DNA of 27,836 nt from Methylobacterium radiotolerans JCM 2831. GTDB taxonomy: Bacteria; Pseudomonadota; Alphaproteobacteria; Rhizobiales; Beijerinckiaceae. Under the pieces are notes generated by a model. It was not told where the DNA came from. It made no database searches and saw nothing but the letters and a program-made list of their open reading frames with translations. Positions 1 through 6,233 of the stretch are shown in pieces (the stretch's first letter is position 1; each line of letters starts with the position of its first letter). Made by a program: the position numbers and the translations under genes. The stretch lies in contig NC_010502.1 in NCBI RefSeq assembly GCF_000019725.1, positions 1-27,836 on the forward strand, given 5' to 3'.

Positions 1-2
1 CG

Positions 3-428
3 ATGCCGATCCGGCGCGAGCACCGCTTCTTCTACCCGATCGACTGGCCCCAGCTCTCGGCGCTGATCCGGTTCGAGCGGGCAAGAGGGTGCTGCGAGGG
101 CTGCGGCCGGCCGCATGGGCGGCTGGTCTATCACCTCGGCGATGGCCGCTGGTGGGATGCTGACGCCGGTCGGTGGCGCGACGGGCGAGGACGCCGGATC
201 CGGCTCGTGTCAGGAGTCGACATCCTCGGGCACGCCCGCCGCACCCGTGTCGTCCTCGCCGCGGCCCACCGGGATCATGACACCGCGAACAACACCGGTG
301 CCAACCTCGCGGCCTTCTGCCAGCGCTGCCATATGATCCACGATCGGCCAGAGCATCGCAGGCGACGCTGGCGGACGCTGTTCCGACGGAAGGCACTCGG
401 GGACCTGTTCGGTGGCCCCTATGCCTGA
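3..428 (+). CDS. HNH endonuclease-like zinc-binding protein
   Basis: A 141-residue protein beginning at ATG only two bases into the window, so a longer upstream form cannot be excluded. It has a CxxC pair near residues 31-34 and a second at 106-109. Between them lies AHRDHD (about 88-93), then an Asn at 101 and CQRCHMIHD (106-114). This spacing matches small HNH proteins, in which His/Asn/His bind a divalent metal and the Cys pairs hold structural zinc. Such proteins cut or nick DNA and are common in phage and plasmid accessory DNA of Rhizobiales. The C-terminus is basic (HRRRRWRTLFRRK), which fits nucleic-acid binding. The gene converges on the MucR-like gene 10 bp away. The family assignment is from motifs only; its substrate cannot be read from the sequence. 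Confidence 0.7.
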   Translation: MPIRREHRFFYPIDWPQLSALIRFERARGCCEGCGRPHGRLVYHLGDGRWWDADAGRWRDGRGRRIRLVSGVDILGHARRTRVVLAAAHRDHDTANNTGANLAAFCQRCHMIHDRPEHRRRRWRTLFRRKALGDLFGGPYA

Positions 429-437
429 GGGCGTTAG

Positions 438-893
438 CTACGCTCGCGATGCCCCCGTCTTTCGAGTACCGGGATGGTAGCCGTTGCGGAGCTGCAGGCT
501 CATGGCGATCGCCGAACGCCGCTCGGAGTATCCAGGGGCGACCATCGGGTAGTCGCGCGGAAGGCCCCACTTCGCTCGGTACGTCTCCGGGGTCAGCCCA
601 CAGGCAGTCAGGTGCCGCTTGAGCGTCTTGTAGCCCCTACCATCCTCGAAGCTGATCAGCGCCTCGTGCGTGATCGAGGCGCGGATCTGGGCTGGCGTCG
701 TCTTACCAGCCGCAGGAGCGGCGGGTGTATCGGGGTTCCTAAGGCCGATGAGAGCATCGGCTGCACTCGCGATCAGTGTCGCCAGGTCCGAGACCGGCAC
801 GTTGTTGCGCCTTACGTAGGCACTCACGAGATGGGCGGTCATCCGCCCATAATCCGCGGCCGAGACGGTATCGGCAATCCTGTTTCGGTCCAC
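438..893 (-). CDS. MucR/Ros family transcriptional regulator
   Basis: A protein of about 151 residues with the MucR/Ros layout. The N-terminal helical part has HLVSAYVRRNNV. The C-terminal DNA-binding part has GYKTLKRHL, LTPETYRAKWGLP and DYPMVAPGYSERRS, the hallmark family segments. Ros-type proteins carry a C2H2 zinc finger, but here both Cys positions are replaced (ISFEDG) and the final His is also absent. It therefore belongs with the zinc-free members of the family. MucR proteins bind AT-rich DNA and silence or regulate envelope, exopolysaccharide and motility genes. I chose GTG at 893 because GGTGGGGG lies just upstream. A longer form from GTG at 932 is open but has no visible Shine-Dalgarno and would start very close to the predicted transcript 5' end. 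Confidence 0.85.
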   Translation of the reverse strand: MDRNRIADTVSAADYGRMTAHLVSAYVRRNNVPVSDLATLIASAADALIGLRNPDTPAAPAAGKTTPAQIRASITHEALISFEDGRGYKTLKRHLTACGLTPETYRAKWGLPRDYPMVAPGYSERRSAIAMSLQLRNGYHPGTRKTGASRA

Positions 894-928
894 GGTGCCC
901 CCACCAGTAGTAGAATACCCGGGTGGTA

Positions 929-945
929 CCACGATCCGGTCGTGG
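929..945 (-). other. Leader hairpin upstream of the mucR-like gene
   Basis: CCACGA and TCGTGG form a perfect 6-bp stem around a 5-nt loop, between the predicted promoter (965-995) and the preferred start codon at 893. It could affect translation of the regulator or be incidental. If translation starts at 932, it overlaps the coding region. Confidence 0.3.
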
Positions 946-964
946 GCAATCTTAACATTTGTAG

Positions 965-995
965 ATTATATACATGCGTTGCAGGCAGGTCACAA
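965..995 (-). promoter_or_regulatory. Sigma-70-like promoter of the mucR-like gene
   Basis: Read on the minus strand, TTGTGA (complement of 990-995) is followed after 17 bp by TATATA (967-972). That hexamer overlaps a perfect TATAAT (965-970). The local AT-richness contrasts with the flanking GC-rich DNA and suits both a promoter and MucR-type autoregulation. Position relative to the start codons at 932/893 is appropriate. No transcript evidence is available. Confidence 0.5.
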
Positions 996-1120
996 ATTCC
1001 CATTTTAGATAGTTTAAGCGCGTAGTCTGTCTATCAAAAGTTGAGGCCTGTTGAATTGCCCTCGGGTGTGCCGGGGGAGCCGGTCAGTCGAACCCTTCAA
1101 GACGGGCTGTCGTTGAGACG

Positions 1121-1360
1121 TCAGACGCCGCCCTCGATCTGCGCTCCGCCAAGCCAAGCGAGTGTGTCGTCCAGCGTGTCGAACCGGTGTGCCTCCTGGG
1201 TGAACGGGGCCGGCAGAGGTGGGGCGGCCTCCAACAGCTCCGCGTACCATCCCCGGACGTCGCCGCCTTTGGAGAGGCTGCGCACCACGCTGCCGACGAC
1301 GTCCCCATCGAGGAGCAGGTCGTAGCTGCCGGCGGCCAAGCGCTGGAGGGTGTAGGGCAT
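1121..1360 (-). CDS. Hypothetical 79-residue protein
   Basis: A short acidic protein starting MPYTLQRLAAGSYDLLLDG and ending in a WLGG segment. No domain is recognised. It is preferred over overlapping frames because its composition is protein-like (alternating hydrophobic and acidic residues, two Trp) and GGAAC lies about 6 nt before its ATG. The overlapping frames are Arg/Ser/Pro-rich shadows. It begins 17 bp downstream of the 3' end of the tRNA gene on the same strand, so it may be transcribed with it. Function unknown. Confidence 0.6.
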   Translation of the reverse strand: MPYTLQRLAAGSYDLLLDGDVVGSVVRSLSKGGDVRGWYAELLEAAPPLPAPFTQEAHRFDTLDDTLAWLGGAQIEGGV

Positions 1361-1377
1361 CGCAGTTCCGGCAGAGA

Positions 1378-1453
1378 TGGTGGGCCCGGCAGGACTCGAA
1401 CCTGCAACCAGACCGTTATGAGCGGTCGGCTCTAACCGTTGAGCTACAGGCCC
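1378..1453 (-). tRNA. tRNA with CAU anticodon, probably tRNA-Ile2
   Basis: A full cloverleaf folds on the minus strand. The acceptor GGGCCTG pairs with CGGGCCC with one G-U. The D stem is GCTC/GAGC, the anticodon stem GACCG/CGGTC with loop CTCATAA, the variable loop 5 nt, and the T stem GCAGG/CCTGC with loop TTCGAGT. The discriminator is A and CCA is encoded (1378-1380). Anticodon CAU fits elongator tRNA-Met or tRNA-Ile2, whose C34 is changed to lysidine by TilS. The C4-G69 and C5-G68 acceptor pairs match the known E. coli TilS identity elements, so Ile2 is favoured, but this is inference. A tRNA on mobile-looking DNA may supply rare AUA decoding or mark an integration site. No duplicated 3' end was seen nearby. 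Confidence 0.9.
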
Positions 1454-1521
1454 CTGGCCTCACATAGCCGGCAGGTCTCCAGCGTCACAACCCACGCCCT
1501 TCAAGCCGAGCGACGACGCGA

Positions 1522-1794
1522 TCAGTGCTGCGGATCCGAGCTCTGGCTGGCGAAGATCGCCAGACCGTGCTCCGCAACGAGCGCACGAAACGCTCGGACG
1601 GCTTCCTGATCCGTGGCGAACTCCGCGGACCACCGCGTGCAACCACCCCCGATGTGCACGACCTCCATCCGCCAGGGATCCTGCGAGCCGGCACGGCGGT
1701 AGATCTCCAGGTCGATCGTCTCGCCGTCGTTGCTCACGGGGCCAGACAGCGAGGAGTGCTCGAAGTCCTCGTCCTCGCTTGGCGGCACACTCAT
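1522..1794 (-). CDS. Hypothetical 90-residue protein, coupled to upstream regulator-like gene
   Basis: A small acidic protein with an acidic, Ser-rich N-terminus. The central part is IDLEIYRRAG and WRMEVVHIGGGCTRW, and the end is a helical ATDQEAVRAFRALVAEHGL. No domain is recognised with confidence. Its ATG overlaps the stop codon of the upstream gene in an ATGA arrangement (1791-1794), so the two are almost certainly translated together. Function unknown; it may act with the winged-helix/coiled-coil protein encoded just before it. Confidence 0.7.
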   Translation of the reverse strand: MSVPPSEDEDFEHSSLSGPVSNDGETIDLEIYRRAGSQDPWRMEVVHIGGGCTRWSAEFATDQEAVRAFRALVAEHGLAIFASQSSDPQH

Positions 1795-2306
1795 CCCTCC
1801 TCGGCCGGCGCGTGCTCGACACCGTCGGGATCCCGACTGTCAGAGGTGTCGGCTACTGGCTCGGCAACCGAAGCGACACCGCGGTAGAAGTCGCCGTGCC
1901 GCTCGACCTCGCCGCTCGTCGTCATCATGCTGAGGTACGTGGCTAGGGTGTTGGGAGCCACGTCGTGCAGCCGGTCGCTGATCTGAGCATGGGACAGCCC
2001 CTGCGGCCCGGCCTCCTCCAGGAGCGCCTTCAACCGACCCTTGGCCGAGTTCGCACGAGGGCCGCGGGGCCCGCGTCCCGCACCCCGCCCGCCACGAGCT
2101 TGATCGTCGCCAGCCGAGGCACGGCGACGGGGCTGCTCGTCGGGGAGGTCCTCCAAGGGCGTCCCTTCGACGATGGAGGCCAGGGACCGCTCGGCCAGGC
2201 GTAGCTTCGTCAACTCCGCGCCGACGCGCTCGAAATCGGCTTCGAGGGCTGCACGCTGCCGCCTCACATCGGCCAGGGCTTTTGCGAGTGTGCTGTCCTG
2301 TGACAT
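1791..2306 (-). CDS. Coiled-coil plus winged-helix-like DNA-binding protein, hypothetical
   Basis: A 171-residue protein starting MSQDSTLAKALADVRRQRAA. Residues from about 10 to 50 are a heptad-rich coiled coil (LEADFERVGAELTKLRLAE). A Gly/Arg-rich linker follows, then a C-terminal helix-turn-helix-like region with LKALLEEAGPQGLSHAQI, NTLATYLSMMTTSGEVERHG and DFYRG, resembling a small winged helix. This suggests a dimeric DNA-binding protein, though I cannot name the family. I chose ATG at 2306, with GGAGG about 13 nt upstream, over an in-frame GC-rich extension to 2444 that looks non-coding and overlaps a tRNA-like remnant. It forms a two-gene unit with the overlapping downstream ORF. Confidence 0.7.
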   Translation of the reverse strand: MSQDSTLAKALADVRRQRAALEADFERVGAELTKLRLAERSLASIVEGTPLEDLPDEQPRRRASAGDDQARGGRGAGRGPRGPRANSAKGRLKALLEEAGPQGLSHAQISDRLHDVAPNTLATYLSMMTTSGEVERHGDFYRGVASVAEPVADTSDSRDPDGVEHAPAEEG

Positions 2307-2373
2307 CCGAACCGCGTCCCTCCATGATGGCACTGCAAGAAGTCGCGCGCCGCGCGCCGATCCGGACGAGCCA

Positions 2374-2401
2374 TCGTCTCTGACCGTCGAGCTTCGCGCC
2401 C
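2374..2401 (-). other. Possible tRNA 5'-half remnant (D-arm)
   Basis: Twenty-two of 28 bases match the D-arm/acceptor region of the intact CAU tRNA at about 1426-1453, including AGCTC, ACGGT and AGAG. No anticodon stem of proper size and no T arm follow, so this is not a functional tRNA. It could be a decayed tRNA copy or an attachment-site relic, or chance similarity. Confidence 0.25.
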
Positions 2402-2516
2402 GCGGGTACGGCCCATACGCCACCGCCCCGTCGCGTACGAGCACCGAGCCGCAGCTCGACCCCGGGATCGAGGTGCCTGATCTCAGGAGCCTGCCGATCC
2501 GAGGGGCGGCTCAGCG

Positions 2517-2768
2517 CTACAGCCCCTCCGCTCGCAGGCCATCGAGCAACACGCCGGCCTGCTCGTGGGCGACGGCTTCGCTTCCATGCTCGCGAAACAA
2601 CCCCTCGATGTCGCGGTAGCTCAGCGGGTAGCGCAGGTACCAGGAGACCGCCTGGACGATGAACGCCGCCTCGTAGTGCCGGCCCCGGAAGCCGGCTCTG
2701 GCGCGCCGCTTGAGCGTGGCGGCGATGGCGGACAGGATCATGGGCCGGCTCCAGGGCCGGAGCGGCAA
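2517..2768 (-). pseudogene. IS6-family transposase N-terminal remnant
   Basis: The translation carries FRGRHYEAAFIVQAVSWYLR followed by YPLSYRDIEGLFREHG. This is the diagnostic N-terminal helix-turn-helix region of IS6/IS26-type transposases. After REHG the sequence diverges and stops within 21 residues, so the whole DDE catalytic domain is missing. The fragment is therefore a truncated, inactive transposase. It lies at the edge of a mosaic region with other IS scars, and no terminal inverted repeat could be paired with it. Confidence 0.75.
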
Positions 2769-2886
2769 GCTGAGCTGGTATGGCTAACGACCCGTGAACG
2801 AAGAGCCGTTCGGCTTTGCGACAGGCCCCGGCTGATTGGCCCCCTTCCCTTTCCGAGGGCCGCGAGATGGGATCGTGACCCGTCAG

Positions 2887-2954
2887 GGCCGAACCCGCTA
2901 ATGCGAGTTCGGAGAGCCGCCGAAGGCGACGAGTAGAGCCCGGTCCCGAAGGGA
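2887..2954 (-). repeat. Structured dispersed repeat, copy 1
   Basis: About 68 bp similar to 3719-3787 in the same orientation. Read on the minus strand it forms three successive hairpins: GTCC-CTTCG-GGAC, a GCC/GGC stem around TTC, and CCGAAC...GTTCGG with inner CGC/GCG pairs. In copy 2 the bases differ but the stems are kept. It may be a repeat-type mobile element or an RNA structure. No known family is recognised. Confidence 0.55.
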
Positions 2955-2972
2955 CGAGCCAAACAGATAAAT

Positions 2973-3533
2973 TCAGATAATCCTGCTCAAATCCTGATAA
3001 ATACTATCCTGCTCCTGAAGCAGTCCTCCTCCCCTATGACGAGCCAACAGATTGATGAGCACACCAACAGGAATCGTCAGATAGCAAAGATAGACAATTG
3101 CCACAATCAAATTATCGGCCTCATGCCCGTAATTGTGCGCAGTATAGAACAATACACACAGTGAAATACCTGCAGATATCCCAGAACACCAGTTCATAAA
3201 CTTCAAAAACTTATCGAGCTCATTTTGCAGATTGGTCGACTTGCGCCATACCCGCATGATCCTACCCGAGATACGGCTTAAGTCCTTTGTTTTGTTTTCA
3301 CGCTCAATACGATCAGCGATTGTCGCAACAATTTCTTTGGCCTCACCCAGAGCCATTCTTAAGGAGACGAGGCCTTTTCTTTGACGCAACACATACGGCA
3401 AGCTCAACTCTTTTAAGGCATATAGGCCGACGTTCAGACCGACCGCCAGTTGCACTACCGCCTGCATTTCACCGTACGTCATACCGTTAGCCTTTGAGCA
3501 TTGCAGCGCCTGCTGCAATTCAACGCAATTCAT
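2973..3533 (-). CDS. Hypothetical multi-pass membrane protein
   Basis: A 186-residue protein. A hydrophobic stretch lies near residues 25-38 (VVQLAVGLNVGLYAL). A charged helical middle (about 60-130, LGEAKEIVATIADRIERENK) follows. Two likely membrane spans sit near 134-155 (GISAGISLCVLFYTA) and 165-185 (LIVAIVYLCYLTIPVGVLIN), before a short polar tail. No family is recognised. Its DNA is clearly more AT-rich than the flanking IS-derived DNA, suggesting recent acquisition. It is a single gene, with ATG at 3533 and a weak purine tract upstream (GGGGATAAGAAG). It precedes, and may belong with, the similarly AT-rich cassette at 4067-5250, which also encodes a membrane protein. Confidence 0.7.
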   Translation of the reverse strand: MNCVELQQALQCSKANGMTYGEMQAVVQLAVGLNVGLYALKELSLPYVLRQRKGLVSLRMALGEAKEIVATIADRIERENKTKDLSRISGRIMRVWRKSTNLQNELDKFLKFMNWCSGISAGISLCVLFYTAHNYGHEADNLIVAIVYLCYLTIPVGVLINLLARHRGGGLLQEQDSIYQDLSRII

Positions 3534-3600
3534 CTTCTTATCCCCTACACTACATTACCGTTTGCGACACTACTGGAGGATATATCGCTCATTGATCAAG

Positions 3601-3625
3601 GCGTGTCCCAGTGCGTGGTGTAGGA
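3601..3625. repeat. Possible IS256/Mutator-type terminal inverted repeat relic
   Basis: GTGTCCCAGTGCGTGGTGTA resembles ends of Mutator-type elements, which often read GTGTCCCA...TGTA next to the transposase end. No transposase reading frame follows and no partner repeat was found, so at most this is a relic. The comparison is from memory of the family. Confidence 0.25.
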
Positions 3626-3718
3626 GCGGCCCACCGCTGAGGTGGCGGCGATGAGAGATGCCGGTGGACTGTGGCGCGCGACACGCGCCAGATCCGGGGG
3701 CCTGTCGCAAATCCGAAC

Positions 3719-3787
3719 GGCCGAAACCGCCCTTAAGCGGGTTCGGAGAGCCGCCGGAGGCGGCGAGTAGGGCATGGCCCGAAGGGA
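3719..3787 (-). repeat. Structured dispersed repeat, copy 2
   Basis: The partner of 2887-2954. It contains GCCGCC-GGA-GGCGGC, a perfect stem that is imperfect in copy 1, and a CCGAA...TTCGG stem with inner CCGC/GCGG pairs. Shared core segments include GTTCGGAGAGCCGCCG and CCCGAAGGGA. The two copies flank the 186-residue membrane protein gene and its upstream region. Confidence 0.55.
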
Positions 3788-3848
3788 AACGCCCCTACGG
3801 CGTCACGCCACTATGACGCTACGCCTCTACAGGGGCGCAATTCGGCCC

Positions 3849-3927
3849 AGGTCGGACACTCGCAACAGACACCATCCTACCACCTACGGCCGCAGTTCAC
3901 CGGACGGCGGCAAGGTCGTGGGCGGCT
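3849..3927 (+). repeat. 79-bp direct repeat, left copy
   Basis: Seventy of 79 bases match 5417-5495 in the same orientation, with weaker similarity continuing upstream to about 3816 and 5387. Both copies lose similarity at the same right edge (GGGCGGCT). That is the behaviour of the end of a mobile element inserted at two places. It carries CGTTCACCGGACGG-like sequence resembling IS66-type ends, but that link is uncertain. Confidence 0.6.
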
Positions 3928-4066
3928 ATTGACGAGCGCGACACCGGGCAGGGGCAGGGAGCCGGACAGGCCACGCGGTAGCGTGGACTAGGACCGGCGG
4001 CGGTTCAGGATTAAGCGGAAGACATGCGGCGGAGCCGCCCCAAGCAGCAGACCGCCGAGATTGTAC

Positions 4067-4702
4067 TTATGATACCAAAGACTGAATCCAGCTGAACAAC
4101 ATCGCTACGTAAGGACGGGAAATATAACCAATTGCAAGTGCGACTATGGTATAAGCCGGATGTGACCAACGATGGGCAAATCTTAGTAGTTTTGCCTTCT
4201 TGGTGCCAACTTCTCTATATCGTTCCTTGATTAAATCTTGAAGATGAATGGTCTCTCTCAGAATAAGCTCAAGTTTTTCGTTTATGCCTCGCTCACCGCG
4301 CGTTTCGGCGCGGTACACCTCCCGACGCAGATTGACAATTTCTTTATATCGAGCCTTCAAATCGGGAGTGAGCGTAACATAATAAAATACAGCATCAGAA
4401 ATCATGCTTTCGAGCTGATCGCGAGCCACGATAATGGATGCTTTCAAGCAATCACGACTGCCGCGTTCGATATGGCCAATACATTTCTCAATTTCTTCTT
4501 GAAACGTCCTTTGATCAGCCGCTTCTTGAGCGCGAGCGAGATGAGTAAATGCATTCCGGATTTGATTGTTGATTTCCTCGGGGATTTGTTCCGAAAATGC
4601 AATAGCTGATGCGAGATATTTTGTGAAATGCTCGTCGTAATAAGAAAGAGCGCGCCGGATTTGGCGCGCTCTCGTATTGTCGTCCAATTCTGATTGAGAC
4701 AT
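4067..4702 (-). CDS. Hypothetical coiled-coil protein with C-terminal membrane anchor
   Basis: A 211-residue, mostly helical protein. Charged amphipathic helices fill residues 1-185 (RRALSYYDEHFTKYL, FQEEIEKCIGHIERG, GINEKLELILRETIHLQDLI). One hydrophobic segment near 188-207 (PAYTIVALAIGYISRPYVAM) should anchor it in the inner membrane, with the bulk in the cytoplasm. No family is recognised. It is the last gene of a minus-strand operon, starting 7 bp after the 87-/70-residue ORF, which itself follows an XRE regulator. Its DNA is AT-rich relative to the window. A large sensor-like cytoplasmic part, a membrane anchor and a regulator neighbour are compatible with an effector or defence role, but this is inference only. 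Confidence 0.75.
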   Translation of the reverse strand: MSQSELDDNTRARQIRRALSYYDEHFTKYLASAIAFSEQIPEEINNQIRNAFTHLARAQEAADQRTFQEEIEKCIGHIERGSRDCLKASIIVARDQLESMISDAVFYYVTLTPDLKARYKEIVNLRREVYRAETRGERGINEKLELILRETIHLQDLIKERYREVGTKKAKLLRFAHRWSHPAYTIVALAIGYISRPYVAMLFSWIQSLVS

Positions 4703-4709
4703 TCTGCGG

Positions 4710-4922
4710 CTACTTGAAGAATTTCTTCACAGACATAATGCGGCCGAGGGCAAGATGCATACTCCCCTCGACGAGTAGGCCACGACCGAACAGCTTCGGT
4801 TTGATCTTTTTTTCTTTCTCCAGAATATAATCCTGGTAATCGTTAAATGTATCACCTTTCGATGCGCCGTGCTTAGCTAGCAGTTCATCCAGACTTGGAG
4901 GAGGGCTTAACTTTGCTGTCAT
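4710..4922 (-). CDS. Hypothetical small protein of the XRE operon
   Basis: A 70-residue protein, MTAKLSPPPSLDELLAKHGA at the N-terminus, with a charged middle (DYILEKEKKIKPKLFGRGLL) and a C-terminal ALGRIMSVKKFFK. The start at 4922 is decided by a clear GGAGG 6 nt upstream (complement of 4928-4932). An in-frame extension to 4973 would begin inside the upstream gene and lacks such a site. No family is recognised. It sits between an XRE regulator and a membrane-anchored coiled-coil protein, 7 bp before the latter, so the three are probably co-transcribed. Confidence 0.7.
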   Translation of the reverse strand: MTAKLSPPPSLDELLAKHGASKGDTFNDYQDYILEKEKKIKPKLFGRGLLVEGSMHLALGRIMSVKKFFK

Positions 4923-4959
4923 AACAGCCTCCGTGCTTTTATCGGTAAGCATGTCACAA

Positions 4960-5250
4960 CTATTCCGACACAACTACTTTTACGTTATCTTCACGAACGA
5001 GCGGTTCGTGATAACATTTGGAAATAGCGTTAAAGATTTTATGCGCGCTCTCGGGACGGATGCCATATCCGTCCTCCAATCGTCGCACCGATCGTTCGGA
5101 AATCGCTGCGCCTTCGAGCTTCGAGATGAGCTCTGGAATGGACCATCCCAAAGCCTCGCGGTGAGCTCGCAAATTGGCGTAGGTGGCCACGCGTGGTTTG
5201 CGGCGGCCGTTGGGGGGTACGCGTATCATCGCAGGCGTTACAGATTGCAT
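4960..5250 (-). CDS. XRE-type helix-turn-helix regulator
   Basis: A 96-residue protein with a helix-turn-helix of the Cro/C1 type at about residues 26-72: NLRAHREALGWSIPELISKL, then ISERSVRRLEDGYGIRPESA and HKIFNAI. The order (first helix, recognition helix after ISERSVRRLE, closing helix) matches the family. The N-terminus is basic and Pro-rich; a shorter start at the Met at residue 8 is possible. It heads a minus-strand operon with two hypothetical genes and most likely autoregulates it. The end of this frame lies within about 40 bp of the next gene's start. Confidence 0.75.
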   Translation of the reverse strand: MQSVTPAMIRVPPNGRRKPRVATYANLRAHREALGWSIPELISKLEGAAISERSVRRLEDGYGIRPESAHKIFNAISKCYHEPLVREDNVKVVVSE

Positions 5251-5416
5251 CGCGCGAGGTTACTAACGAGATTTTTGAGGAATTCAAGAACCTGAAGTTG
5301 GTAGCTTTCGGCCAATGGCGGACTTTTTGTGACAGAGTTGGCCAAGTAGGGACAGGATTTCTCCTGAGGTGGCATATTAGCCCCGTTGACGCTTCTACAG
5401 ACGCATAACTGCCGCG

Positions 5417-5495
5417 AGGTCGAACACCCGCAACAGACACCATCCTGCCGCCCACGGCCGTCGTTCACCGGACGGCGGCACGGTCGCGGGCGGCT
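5417..5495 (+). repeat. 79-bp direct repeat, right copy, truncating istB
   Basis: The partner of 3849-3927 (70/79 identical). Its right edge (GGGCGGCT) abuts istB-derived DNA at 5496, and the fusion creates the TAG that ends the istB remnant. Repeat insertion or recombination here therefore removed the istB 3' part. The two copies bracket 1.5 kb holding the XRE operon. Confidence 0.6.
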
Positions 5496-6012
5496 AGCCG
5501 AGCTCGTCGATGATCAGCAGCTTCGGCTTGGCGTAGTGCGTCAGTCGCTCCTCCAACCGGCCCTCAGCATGCGCCTTGGCCAGCTGCGCCACGAGCATCG
5601 TGGCCGGGGTGAACAGCACACCATAGCCGGCCACGATCGCCGTGCGCCCGATCGCCACCGCCAAGTGCGTCTTGCCCACACCGGGCGGCCCGAGGAACAG
5701 CACCGCCTCGCCATTGGCGATGAAGCGGCCGGTGGCAAGTTCACGGATCTGCGCCTTGTCCAGCCAGGGTTGGGCGCCGAAGTCGAAGCCGGTCAGGTCC
5801 CGCACGAAGGGGAAGCGAGCCAGACCGAAGGCCATGTCGATGCGGCGCTGGTCACGCCGAGCGACCTCGCGCTCGCAGAACAGGGTCAGCGCCTCACGGA
5901 TCGTCAGCTCGCCCCGGCCAGCCTCGTCGATCAAGCTATCGAGCTGATCGCGCATAGCCGTCAGCTTCAGGCGGTCGAGCAGCAGGCTGAGGTGGTCATG
6001 GTCCTCGCCCAT
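5494..6012 (-). pseudogene. istB: istB, IS21-family ATPase subunit, 3'-truncated
   Basis: About 172 residues remain of a protein that is normally about 250. The N-terminal LLLDRLKLTAMRDQLDSLID and EAGRGELTIREALTLFCERE are typical IstB. A Walker A motif GPPGVGKTHLAVAIG lies at about residue 106 and Walker B LLIIDELG is at the very end. Translation stops immediately after DELG, at the junction with the 79-bp repeat, so sensor and arginine-finger regions are lost. IstB is the AAA+ helper that activates IstA for transposition. This copy should be inactive. The start at 6012 overlaps the istA stop (TAATG), as is normal in IS21 elements. Confidence 0.9.
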
Positions 6013-6171
6013 TAGAAGCCTCCCCCGGCGACCGCCTCGTACTCGGCCAGCGGCCGCAACAGCGCCCGGCGGCATGATGGGCGACGGGTCGAGCCGGTGA
6101 GCCGGTCGCTCTCGGCTACCCACAAGCCCGGCCAGATGGGTATCGTCGACGACACGGCCGTGGCGCCCTTC
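6012..6171 (-). pseudogene. istA: istA 3' remnant (IS21 family)
   Basis: The last residues, RPLAEYEAVAGGGF, read directly into the TAATG overlap with istB and match the C-terminal tail style of IstA transposases. Everything upstream is replaced by the IS3 element that begins at 6172. Only the final 20-50 codons can be istA; the exact breakpoint within 6012-6171 is unclear. Confidence 0.6.
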
Positions 6172-6233
6172 TGATCCTCCCTCGGCGTCGCGGACACCTC
6201 TGATACGCTCATGCTGAGCGGGGAAGGTGTCGG

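Larger units (their letters stand above)
3534..4066. other. Gene-free mosaic of repeat relics
   Basis: No credible coding region. The stretch holds the possible IS256-type end (about 3601), structured repeat copy 2 (3719-3787), an imperfect hairpin whose outer arms are CGCCCCT and AGGGGCG (about 3790-3838), and the first 79-bp direct repeat (3849-3927). Near 4024-4036 GCGGC and GCCGC form a short stem just past the stop of the 211-residue gene, without a T run. Confidence 0.5.

Noticed and set aside
2307..2444. N-terminal extension of the coiled-coil/winged-helix protein
   Set aside because: Low-complexity Arg/Ser/Gly residues without conservation signals. ATG at 2306 has a ribosome site and starts the helical domain.
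5386..6015. 209-residue plus-strand frame antisense to istB
   Set aside because: It is opposite a clear IstB coding sequence with Walker motifs and has no domain of its own.
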